DNA of 64,000 nucleotides, taken from assembly GCA_023423065.1 (NCBI GenBank), contig JAFAGC010000039.1, positions 1 through 64,000 on the forward strand, in the 5' to 3' direction. The position numbers and the translations under genes are program-made. Below the pieces are notes generated by a model, which was not told where the DNA came from, did no database searches, and saw only the letters and a program-made list of their open reading frames with translations. This document shows positions 55,459 to 62,997 of the stretch, one piece after another; the first letter of the stretch is position 1; the number at the start of each line of letters is the position of its first letter. This DNA comes from Pseudomonadota bacterium. Its GTDB lineage: Bacteria; Pseudomonadota; Gammaproteobacteria; Steroidobacterales; Steroidobacteraceae.

Positions 55459-55857
55459 ATGAACTCCGCTCGCGGTTTGCTGACGGTCACCTGCGCGACC
55501 TTGGTTGTCGCGTTGGCATCCAGTGCGACTGCCCGCCAGCGCGGGGGATACATGAGCTGGCTGGCCGAAACCCCCATCAGCAAGTACAACGACGAAGACA
55601 AGAAGCTGCTGCACGAGGCCGCCGAAGCGGTCGTGAACGGCGAAGCCGGCAATTCGCAATCGTGGGAAAACCCCAAGACCGGAAATCACGGCAAGCTGAC
55701 ATTGCTCGTATCGTTCAATGGGTCCGACGGCCGGCCCTGCCACCAGGTGCGCGTCCAGAACCACGCCAAGGGCCTTTCGGGCGACCAGAAGGTGACGATC
55801 TGCAAGGATCCGGAGCGCGGCTGGCTGCTCGACACCCAGGAACCGCCCCAGAATTGA
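55459..55857 (+). CDS. Surface protein of the 17-kDa antigen-like (RT0821/Lpp0805) type
   Basis: A 132-residue exported protein with a signal peptide (LLTVTCATLVVALASSATA). The mature part shows the family's pattern: AVVNGEAGNSQSWENPKTGNHGK, GRPCHQVRV and a second cysteine in TICKDPERGWLL. It lacks the lipobox of the classic 17-kDa lipoprotein, so it may be soluble in the periplasm. Function unknown. The promoter of tRNA-Leu overlaps its stop codon. Confidence 0.65.
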   Translation: MNSARGLLTVTCATLVVALASSATARQRGGYMSWLAETPISKYNDEDKKLLHEAAEAVVNGEAGNSQSWENPKTGNHGKLTLLVSFNGSDGRPCHQVRVQNHAKGLSGDQKVTICKDPERGWLLDTQEPPQN

Positions 55858-55882
55858 CAGTCCCGGTGCCGGTCCGTACATT
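55854..55882 (+). promoter_or_regulatory. Sigma70-type promoter of tRNA-Leu
   Basis: TTGACA (55854-55859, consensus -35), a 17-nt spacer, then TACATT (55877-55882, 4 of 6 to the -10). A GC-rich discriminator (GCGCCGC) follows, as in stringently controlled stable-RNA promoters. The tRNA begins 20 nt later. The -35 overlaps the stop codon of the upstream gene. Confidence 0.8.
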
Positions 55883-55902
55883 GCGCCGCTCTTCGCGACC
55901 CT

Positions 55903-55987
<85 letters not shown>

Positions 55988-56024
55988 GTCGAGGTCAATG
56001 CGCCCCTGCCCATTGCGAAACAGT

Positions 56025-57296
56025 TCAATGAGCTGTAGGGCGCCCATCCTCGACGCTCGCCTTCCACGCATCCCACCGCTCCGCGATGCTCTTGATGCGC
56101 GCGAGGTCCTCGCGCAGTTCCGAGTGCGCGTCCGCGCTGAACGCCTTCGCGATCGCATGACCCACGGCGCCGGCCGGCGGCGAGTAACTCATGCTCACGT
56201 CGACGCGCGTGCCTCGTCCCTCGAGCGGCTCGAAGCGGATCACGCCCGAATGCTCCACGCGCGATCCCGGAATGGTTCGCCAGCCGAGCATCTCGTTCGG
56301 CTTGTGAACGGTCGTCGTCGAATCGAATTCCATCCTGGAACCGGCCGGCCCGTTCATGACCCAGTGCGTGCGGCCGCCCGGCTCGCGGCGTACCTCGCGC
56401 ACGTTGCGCATGAAGTTCGGATAGTTCTCCTGCGCCTCGAACAAGCCGAACACGCGCTCCACCGGCGCATCGATGTCGATCGTCTCGTGCACGTCGATCA
56501 AGCTGCCGCCGACGTTGCGCATGATGGGCTTGTTCGTCGCGGTGCGGTACAGCAACGCGCTGCCCAGCAAACCTCCGAGCACGCCGAGCGCGGAACCACG
56601 CCTTACGCCGCGGATCAGCACGGCGCCCATGACGCCCGTCAGCAGCCGCGTCGCGGGCGACCAGTGCTCCTGCCGCAGATCGATCTTTTTCCAGTCGCCG
56701 GCGCGTGAGAGATGCGACGTCGCGCGCAGCGACGGATCGTCGTCGTTCCGCTCGACCAGCATGTCCGATACATCGTGCACACCCGGCGTGGACTGGACCG
56801 CGCGCACCAGCGACTCGTGTTTCTCGTGCGGAACGTGTCCGTGCAGCAGCGCCTTGCCCTCGTTCACCGTGATCCCGACGCCGGGCGTCTTGCCGAGCGT
56901 GCGTTGCACGGTCTCGCGCACCTGGCGGATCAGGACCTTGTCCTGTTCGATTTCGCCGCGCAGCACGTCCATCACCTTGTCGGCGTATTTCCGGAGGGTG
57001 GAAGTCAATTCGCTTCGCGGCTCCCGCGTTTCCTCGACCACCTGCTCCGCCAGCGACGCGCTCTCGCGTGGAGCGTTGACGGTCGGAATGTGGGCGGCAC
57101 GTTTCCGCCGCTTGCTCAGTAGATAGCCCCCTCCGGCGACGACCGCGGTTGCCGCGACCGCGAGAAGCGCCACTCCGGCGGTCTTGTCGGAGGCTTTCCC
57201 CGAGGCGATTCGCTGTGACCTTTTGACCAGGCTCGCGGCACCGTCGGCCAGTGCCGAGATCACGGCCTGCGACGGCGATCGGTGAAGTGGGTTCAT
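56025..57296 (-). CDS. Membrane protein with BON and SRPBCC domains
   Basis: A 423-residue protein. A hydrophobic helix lies at about 40-58 (GVALLAVAATAVVAGGGYLL). A BON domain follows at about 110-165 (VGITVNEGKALLHGHVPHEKHESLVRAVQ), then a short hydrophobic glycine-rich region (MGAVLIRGV to LGGLLGSALLY). A SRPBCC (START-like) domain closes it (HETIDIDAPVERVFGLFEAQENYPNFM). BON domains bind membranes, and SRPBCC folds hold hydrophobic ligands; the combined role is unknown. AGGAGG precedes the ATG. It follows arcA in the same direction after 85 nt. Confidence 0.8.
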   Translation of the reverse strand: MNPLHRSPSQAVISALADGAASLVKRSQRIASGKASDKTAGVALLAVAATAVVAGGGYLLSKRRKRAAHIPTVNAPRESASLAEQVVEETREPRSELTSTLRKYADKVMDVLRGEIEQDKVLIRQVRETVQRTLGKTPGVGITVNEGKALLHGHVPHEKHESLVRAVQSTPGVHDVSDMLVERNDDDPSLRATSHLSRAGDWKKIDLRQEHWSPATRLLTGVMGAVLIRGVRRGSALGVLGGLLGSALLYRTATNKPIMRNVGGSLIDVHETIDIDAPVERVFGLFEAQENYPNFMRNVREVRREPGGRTHWVMNGPAGSRMEFDSTTTVHKPNEMLGWRTIPGSRVEHSGVIRFEPLEGRGTRVDVSMSYSPPAGAVGHAIAKAFSADAHSELREDLARIKSIAERWDAWKASVEDGRPTAH

Positions 57297-57321
57297 CGGG
57301 AGACCTCCTGTTTACGATGCG

Positions 57322-57348
57322 CAATTCCAGATGGGCCAATTCCAGATG
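57322..57348. repeat. Two direct CAATTCCAGATG repeats
   Basis: CAATTCCAGATG occurs at 57322-57333 and 57337-57348 (15-nt period), just upstream of the BON-SRPBCC gene on the minus strand and after the arcA stop. The second copy also pairs with TCTGG a few bases on. Could be a regulatory site; no protein can be named. Confidence 0.45.
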
Positions 57349-57381
57349 AACCATTCTGGCCGGCGGGTCGCCTCTGCGCTG

Positions 57382-58629
57382 TCAGTAGTCCACCGCATCG
57401 CGGATCAGCGGACAGGTCATGCAGTGACCGCCGCCCCGGCCCCGGCCCAGCTCCGAGCCCGAAATCGTCACGACCTCGATGCCTTCCTTGCGCACCAGCG
57501 AGTTCGTGAACGTATTGCGGTCGTAGGCATAGACGACGCCCGGCGAGGCGCACACGAGGTTTGCGCCGCTGTCCCATTGCGTTCTTTCGCGCATGTAGGC
57601 GTTGCCGCCGGTCTCGACCACGCGCAGCTTCTTGAGCCCGAGCGCCGCGGCGATCACGTCGACCAGCGGCTTCTTTTCCTCGGTCACTTCGTAACCGCGT
57701 CCCTTGTCGGCCGGACGCAGCGTGAACGGGTGTATCTGGTTGACGATGTCGGGATGCAGCAGCACGCAGTCGCGGTCCGCGAACGTGAACACGGTGTCGA
57801 GATGCATCGCGGCGCGCAGCTTGGGCATGGCGGCGACGATGACCTGTGTCACCGCCTTCTTCTCGAACAGCTTCAGCGCAAGCTGCGTGATGCCCTGGCG
57901 GGACGTACGCTCGCTCATGCCGATGAGCATCGTGCCCTTGCCGATCGGCATGACGTCGCCGCCCTCGATCGTCGACATGCCCCACTGCTGCGTCGGATCG
58001 CCCCACCACACATTGACCTTGCCCGCGAAGTCGGGATGGAACTTGTAGATGGACGTGGTGAGGATGGTTTCCTCGTGGCGCGCCGGCCAGAACAACGGAT
58101 TCAGCGTGACGCCGCCGTAGATCCAGCAGGTCGTGTCGCGCGTGTACAGCGTGTTCGGCAGCGGCGGCAGAAGGTATTCGGTGATGCCGAGCGAATCTCG
58201 TACCAGCGCCATCGTCCCGCTCGCGCCGGAGAATTCGTGAGTGGACAGTCCGCCGATCAGCGTCTCGGCGAGATCGCGCGGCTGCATCTTGTCGAGGAAA
58301 TCGCGCACTTCGTTCACCAGTCCGCCGCCCACTTCGTTGACGGTGATCTGGTTGTCGAGGATCCATTTGCGCGCTTCGGGAATGGCGACTGTCTCGGCGA
58401 GCAGGTTGTGCATCTCGACCACCTCGATACCGCGGTCGCGCATCTTCTGGATGAAATCGAAATGGTCGCGCTTGGCGGTCTCGACCCACATCACGTCGTC
58501 GAACAGCAATGCATCGCAGTTCGTCGGCGTGAGCCGCTGGTGCGCGCGTCCCGGCGCGCAGACCATGACCTTGCGCAACTGCCCCACCTCGGAATGGACG
58601 CCGTACGCGGTTGCTGACTTTTCAGCCAT
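57382..58629 (-). CDS. arcA: Arginine deiminase
   Basis: A 415-residue arginine deiminase that hydrolyses arginine to citrulline and ammonia. The N-terminal YGVHSEVGQLRKVMVCAPG, FTFADRDCVLLHPD, VETGGNAYMRERTQWDSGANLV and catalytic C403 in GGGHCMTCPLIRD are all present. The length matches the Pseudomonas enzyme (418). GGAGG precedes the ATG at 58629, and the gene follows arcD by 14 nt. Ammonia release raises pH, giving acid tolerance. The usual arcB and arcC, which would turn citrulline into ATP, are not in the window. Confidence 0.95.
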   Translation of the reverse strand: MAEKSATAYGVHSEVGQLRKVMVCAPGRAHQRLTPTNCDALLFDDVMWVETAKRDHFDFIQKMRDRGIEVVEMHNLLAETVAIPEARKWILDNQITVNEVGGGLVNEVRDFLDKMQPRDLAETLIGGLSTHEFSGASGTMALVRDSLGITEYLLPPLPNTLYTRDTTCWIYGGVTLNPLFWPARHEETILTTSIYKFHPDFAGKVNVWWGDPTQQWGMSTIEGGDVMPIGKGTMLIGMSERTSRQGITQLALKLFEKKAVTQVIVAAMPKLRAAMHLDTVFTFADRDCVLLHPDIVNQIHPFTLRPADKGRGYEVTEEKKPLVDVIAAALGLKKLRVVETGGNAYMRERTQWDSGANLVCASPGVVYAYDRNTFTNSLVRKEGIEVVTISGSELGRGRGGGHCMTCPLIRDAVDY

Positions 58630-58643
58630 GATGACCTCCGGAA

Positions 58644-60074
58644 TCAGATGACGAGGCTGCCGTTCGCGAAGCCATAGATGGCGCCGGCGAATCCGGCCAC
58701 GATGAGCAGGAAGACCACGAGTTCCACCGGCCGGAAAAGTGTCCGCCCCTGTTCGCGCCGCGCCCAGAAGTAGAGCAAGGTGCCGGGCGCATACAGCAGG
58801 CAGGACAGCAGCACGAACTTCATGCCCCCGGCGAAGATCATGAACGTGGTGTAGGCGGACGCGATGAAAGTGAAGATGAAGTCGCGCGTGCGTTGTTCGG
58901 GCGCGATGTCGTAAGTCTCGCCGCGACGCGCCAGCTGCAGGCCGTACAGCGCCACCAGAAGATAGGGAATGAGCGACATCGAGCTGGTGAGATTCAGCAT
59001 CAGCGCGAACGCGTCCTGCGACCAGTAGGTGCTGATGACGATGAGCTGCACGATGATGTTCGTCAGCCACAAGGCGGCGGCAGGCACCGCGTTGGCGTTC
59101 TCGGTGGCGAAGAGCTTCGGCATGTCGCGGGTTCTCGCGGCGGAGAACAGCACCTCCGCGCAGATCAGCGACCACGCGAGGTACGCTCCCAGCACCGAGA
59201 TCAGCAGGCCGATGCTGATGAACACGCCGCCCCAGGGCCCGACGACGGCTTCGAGCACGCCCGCCATCGACGGCTGGCGCATTCCGGCGATGTCCGGGCC
59301 GGAGAGCACGGCATACGGCAGCAGGGTCACCAGCACCAGCAGGGCCGTGACCCCGAGGAACCCGAGGATGGTCGCCGCGCCGACATCCGAGCGCTGCTTC
59401 GCGTATCGCGAGTACACGCTCGCGCCCTCGATGCCGATGAACACGAAGACGGTCACGAGCATCGTGTCGCGCACCTGGTCGAACAGGCGCTTGCCGGACA
59501 GTTCCTCTCCGCCCCAGAAATTCTCGCGGAACAGGCCGGCCTTGAAGCTGAAGATGAGCAGCAGGATGAAGATGAGGATCGGAACGATCTTCGCGATCGT
59601 GACGATTGTATTGAGAGCCGCCGCCTGCTTGATGCCGCGCAGGATCATGAAGTGGAACAGCCAGATTCCCACCGACGCGACCAGGATCGCCGTGACGGTA
59701 TTGCCGTCGCCGAACACCGGGAAGAACGCGCCGAGCGTCGACTTGATCAGCACCCAGTACGAAACGTTGCCGATGCAGCTGCTTATCCAGTAGCCGAACG
59801 CCGACAGGAAGCCGGGGTAATCGCCGAAGCCCGCTTTCGCATAGGCATACACGCCCGCGTCCAGGTCCGGCTTGCGCTCGGCTAACAACTGGAACACGCG
59901 CGCCAGCATGTACATGCCGCCGCCCGCGATGATCCACGCGATGATGGCGCCGAACGGGCCGGTTGCCTGTCCGAAGGTGCGGGGCAGCGAGAATATCCCC
60001 GCGCCGACCATGGATCCCACGACCATGCCGGTCAAGGCGAGCCGTGAAAGCTTTTGCGTGTTGTCCGCGCTCAA
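58644..60074 (-). CDS. arcD: Arginine/ornithine antiporter, APC family
   Basis: A 476-residue transporter with about 12 to 13 hydrophobic helices of the basic amino acid/polyamine antiporter family. The N-terminal LALTGMVVGSMVGAGIFSLPRTFG is the APC substrate-binding motif, and VFVFIGIEGASVYSRYAK lies in the conserved helix 6 region. Adjacent to arcA, so it probably exchanges external arginine for ornithine or citrulline. The TTG start at 60074 is the first in-frame start consistent with the normal N-terminus. Divergent from nhaC over 172 nt. Confidence 0.9.
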   Translation of the reverse strand: MSADNTQKLSRLALTGMVVGSMVGAGIFSLPRTFGQATGPFGAIIAWIIAGGGMYMLARVFQLLAERKPDLDAGVYAYAKAGFGDYPGFLSAFGYWISSCIGNVSYWVLIKSTLGAFFPVFGDGNTVTAILVASVGIWLFHFMILRGIKQAAALNTIVTIAKIVPILIFILLLIFSFKAGLFRENFWGGEELSGKRLFDQVRDTMLVTVFVFIGIEGASVYSRYAKQRSDVGAATILGFLGVTALLVLVTLLPYAVLSGPDIAGMRQPSMAGVLEAVVGPWGGVFISIGLLISVLGAYLAWSLICAEVLFSAARTRDMPKLFATENANAVPAAALWLTNIIVQLIVISTYWSQDAFALMLNLTSSMSLIPYLLVALYGLQLARRGETYDIAPEQRTRDFIFTFIASAYTTFMIFAGGMKFVLLSCLLYAPGTLLYFWARREQGRTLFRPVELVVFLLIVAGFAGAIYGFANGSLVI

Positions 60075-60246
60075 AGAGCACCTCTACCGAACAGCTCGGG
60101 ATCGAAATGCGTTCCGGCGCGACGTTCCGAACGCGATACGGGACTATGTCCGCGTCGGAATCGATGCCCATTGGGTCTACGTCCCATTGACCGTCGGTCG
60201 CGTCATGCCGCGTTCTACAGTCCCGTGATCCAACAGGAGCCAGCCC

Positions 60247-61740
60247 ATGGCGGAAACACCGGACGAGACGACGCGCGGCGTCAGGGAGCCTAGCTATCTC
60301 GATGCGTTGATCCCGCTGGTCACGCTGATCGCGCTGATCTCGGGCGCGGTGTACCTGTTCGGACTCGACGCGGTCGACGGCCCGATCCCGGTCGCGCTGG
60401 TCACGTGCACGATGATCGTCGCGATCATCGCGCTCAAGAACGGCCACAGGTGGGAGGACGTCTCGCGCACCGGCAAGATGGCGTTCGAGTCGATCGTGAC
60501 GCCGGTATTCATATTGCTCGCGGTCGGCGCGCTGATCGGCACGTGGAACATGTCGGGCACGATCCCGACGCTGGTCTTCTACGGGATCAAGCTGCTCGAG
60601 CCGGGCTACTTCTACGCGGCGTCGCTGGTCGTGTGCGCGGTGATCGCACTGTCGATCGGCAGCTCGTGGACGACGGCGGGAACGATTGGTGTAGGGCTGG
60701 TTGGGCTCGCAAGCCTCGTCGGTGTTTCCCCCGCCGTCACGGCCGGCGCCGTGATTTCGGGCGCCTACGTCGGCGACAAACTATCGCCGCTGTCGGAAAC
60801 CACGGTGCTCACCTCGCAGCTCGCCGAGGCGGATCTCTATACGCACTTGAAGGCCCAGGCGTGGACCTCGGTGCCCTCATTCCTGGTCGCGCTCGTGGTG
60901 TTCGGGGTGATGGGACTGTTCACCGAAGTCCCCGCCGGGACCGTGGATACCGGCAGCGAATTGCTGATGCTCGACCAGCTGTTCCGGATCTCCATATGGA
61001 CGCTGATCCCCCTGGTCCTGCTCGTCGTGATGTCGGTGCGCAAGGTGCCCGCCTCCCTCGCGATCATGATCTCGGCGCTGGCTGCGGGCTTCCTGGCGCC
61101 GTTGCTGCAGCCCGAAGCCGTCGAACGGTTCATCAACGACGAAACGGTCCGGCCGCCCGCGACCTACATCAAGGCCATCTGGCTCGCGCTCGGCAGTGGC
61201 TTCCAGGCGAACTCGGGCATCCCGGTGCTCGACCAGCTGCTGTCGCGCGGCGGCATGGACAGCATGCTGAAGACACTGTGGATCATCATCGGCGCGGTCA
61301 CGTTCGGCACGCTGCTCGACGAGTTCAAACTACTGAAGAAACTCATGGACCCGATCGTGGCGCGCGCGAAGAGCACCGGAAGGCTCATGGCCTCGCTCAT
61401 AGCGACCGCGTTCTCTCTCAACATCATCGCGGGAGACCAGTACATCGCGCTCGTGCTGCCGTCGCGCATGTACCGCGCGGAATTCAGGAAACGCGGGCTC
61501 GCGCCGCAGAACCTGTCGCGCGCCTGCGCCGACGGCGGCACCGTGACCTCGCCGCTCGTCCCCTGGAACTCCTGCGGCGCGTACATGGCGGCCGTGCTCG
61601 GCGTGCCGACGCTCGCCTATCTGCCCTTCGCGATCTTCAACTACGTGAGCCCGCTGTTCTCGATCCTGTGGGGCATCACCGGCTTCAAGATCCAGCGGAT
61701 GGACCAAGGCCCGATGGAAACGCGCGAACGCGCGGCGTAA
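60247..61740 (+). CDS. nhaC: NhaC-type Na+/H+ antiporter
   Basis: A 497-residue membrane protein with about 11 helices. NhaC signatures include ALSIGSSWTTAGTIGVGLVG, SGAYVGDKLSPLSETTVL and IAGDQYIALVLPSRMY. It exchanges cytoplasmic sodium for protons. Its divergent neighbours are arginine deiminase genes, so the locus combines acid/arginine and ion-balance functions. Related NhaC proteins also carry organic substrates, so a metabolite/proton role cannot be excluded. An AGGAG site lies just before the ATG. Confidence 0.9.
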   Translation: MAETPDETTRGVREPSYLDALIPLVTLIALISGAVYLFGLDAVDGPIPVALVTCTMIVAIIALKNGHRWEDVSRTGKMAFESIVTPVFILLAVGALIGTWNMSGTIPTLVFYGIKLLEPGYFYAASLVVCAVIALSIGSSWTTAGTIGVGLVGLASLVGVSPAVTAGAVISGAYVGDKLSPLSETTVLTSQLAEADLYTHLKAQAWTSVPSFLVALVVFGVMGLFTEVPAGTVDTGSELLMLDQLFRISIWTLIPLVLLVVMSVRKVPASLAIMISALAAGFLAPLLQPEAVERFINDETVRPPATYIKAIWLALGSGFQANSGIPVLDQLLSRGGMDSMLKTLWIIIGAVTFGTLLDEFKLLKKLMDPIVARAKSTGRLMASLIATAFSLNIIAGDQYIALVLPSRMYRAEFRKRGLAPQNLSRACADGGTVTSPLVPWNSCGAYMAAVLGVPTLAYLPFAIFNYVSPLFSILWGITGFKIQRMDQGPMETRERAA

Positions 61741-61749
61741 AGCGGGACC

Positions 61750-62340
61750 GTGAGATCCCTTCGCGCGTTCGTCTCCGACGCGATCATCAGCGGACTGCTC
61801 GTCGTCGTCCCGCTCTACCTGACCGGCCTGCTGTTGCTCAAGGTCGTGCAGTCGCTCCAGCGACTGCTGGAGCCCGTCGAAGCGCTGCTCCCCGACCTGC
61901 CCTACGGGGAGTACGTGCTCGCCTTCGTCATCCTCCTGCTGCTCGCCTTCCTGGTCGGAGTCGCGATGCAGACGAAGTCCGGCCAGGAGCTCAGCAACCG
62001 GTTCCAGGACAAGGTGCTGTCGCGCATTCCTGGCTATTCGCTGTTCCGCGGTCTCACACGCCAGTTCACCGGCAGCAAGGAAGAGAAAACGTGGAAGCCG
62101 GTCCTGGCGGAGATCGAAGAAGCACTCGTGCCCGCGTTCATCATCGAGGAACTCGCTGACGGGCGGTTCACGGTCTTCGTGCCTTCCGTGCCCACACCGC
62201 TCGCCGGCACGGTGTACATCCTCACGCCCGAGCGCGTGCACAAGGTCGACATTCCGTTCTCGCAGGCCGCGCTCGTCGTCGCGCGGTGGGGTGCGGGCGC
62301 GAATGCCCTGGTCGAAGCGTTGAACCGCAAACAGGGTTAG
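61750..62340 (+). CDS. DUF502 membrane protein
   Basis: A 196-residue protein with two helices near the N-terminus (AIISGLLVVVPLYLTGLLLL and YVLAFVILLLLAFLVGVAM) and a soluble C-terminal half (IPGYSLFRGLTRQF, FTVFVPSVPTPLAGTVYIL). This is the DUF502 pattern. Function unknown. GTG start at 61750, 9 nt after nhaC, so probably cotranscribed. Confidence 0.8.
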   Translation: MRSLRAFVSDAIISGLLVVVPLYLTGLLLLKVVQSLQRLLEPVEALLPDLPYGEYVLAFVILLLLAFLVGVAMQTKSGQELSNRFQDKVLSRIPGYSLFRGLTRQFTGSKEEKTWKPVLAEIEEALVPAFIIEELADGRFTVFVPSVPTPLAGTVYILTPERVHKVDIPFSQAALVVARWGAGANALVEALNRKQG

Positions 62341-62412
62341 CGCCCTCCCTGCCCCTTGAGGCAGTGGCGTCCGCATGGGCGGTGAGTAAGGTCGCGGTCA
62401 GGAGGCTCAGTC

Positions 62413-62979
62413 ATGGAAACGCACAACGAGGACTGGTCGAAACCCGCCGCGCTCGCGCTCCCTAAGGGCGGGATATTCGAAGACAAGAAGGAGCAGGGAC
62501 GCTACGGGCCGATCTTTCCGAAGACGCCGGCGTGTTACGGCTTCTCGGTGATCGCAAAGGTGAAACCGGGACGCGAGCAGGCGATCCGCGACTACGGCAA
62601 GACCATCGAAGAGGCGGTGAAGAATTCCCCGGACGTGTTGAAGCCGCTGCGGCTGCACTATCTGCGCTGGATCCTGTTCGATGTCGGCTCGGGATTGCAC
62701 TTCCAGTACCAGGGAATCTTCGACACCGATTTCGACAAATACATCGAAGATGCCGTCGCGCTCTTCAACTCGACCGGCATCACGACGGTGTTCACCAATC
62801 TCGAGGGCTGGCCGGACGACTGGCGCACCAACGTGCCCGCGACGATCCAGTTCTTCCGCGACCACCAGTGCCCGAGTTTCCTGGAATACGGCGAGTATCC
62901 CTACGTGAGCGCCGAGGAAGTGAAGAAGGCGCTGCAGATCAAGGAAGACTTCGCGCGCATGCTCGATCACATGCAGTAG
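62413..62979 (+). CDS. Hypothetical protein linked to Dyp peroxidase
   Basis: A 188-residue soluble protein without recognisable catalytic motif (GFSVIAKVKPGREQAIRDYG, then LRLHYLRWILFDV, FQYQGIFDTDFDKYIEDAV). The ferredoxin-like-fold appearance of the first part, resembling dimeric alpha-beta barrel proteins, is a guess. A full AGGAGG site precedes the ATG by 7 nt. The peroxidase start follows 18 nt after its stop, so the two act together if they are an operon. Confidence 0.65.
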   Translation: METHNEDWSKPAALALPKGGIFEDKKEQGRYGPIFPKTPACYGFSVIAKVKPGREQAIRDYGKTIEEAVKNSPDVLKPLRLHYLRWILFDVGSGLHFQYQGIFDTDFDKYIEDAVALFNSTGITTVFTNLEGWPDDWRTNVPATIQFFRDHQCPSFLEYGEYPYVSAEEVKKALQIKEDFARMLDHMQ

Positions 62980-62997
62980 TTCGCCGCGCGGTGCGCC

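Noticed and set aside
58630..60447. An in-frame upstream extension of arcA giving a 1021-residue protein
   Set aside because: The extension runs antiparallel in another frame across arcD. The GGAGG site and the standard ADI N-terminus fix the start at 58629.
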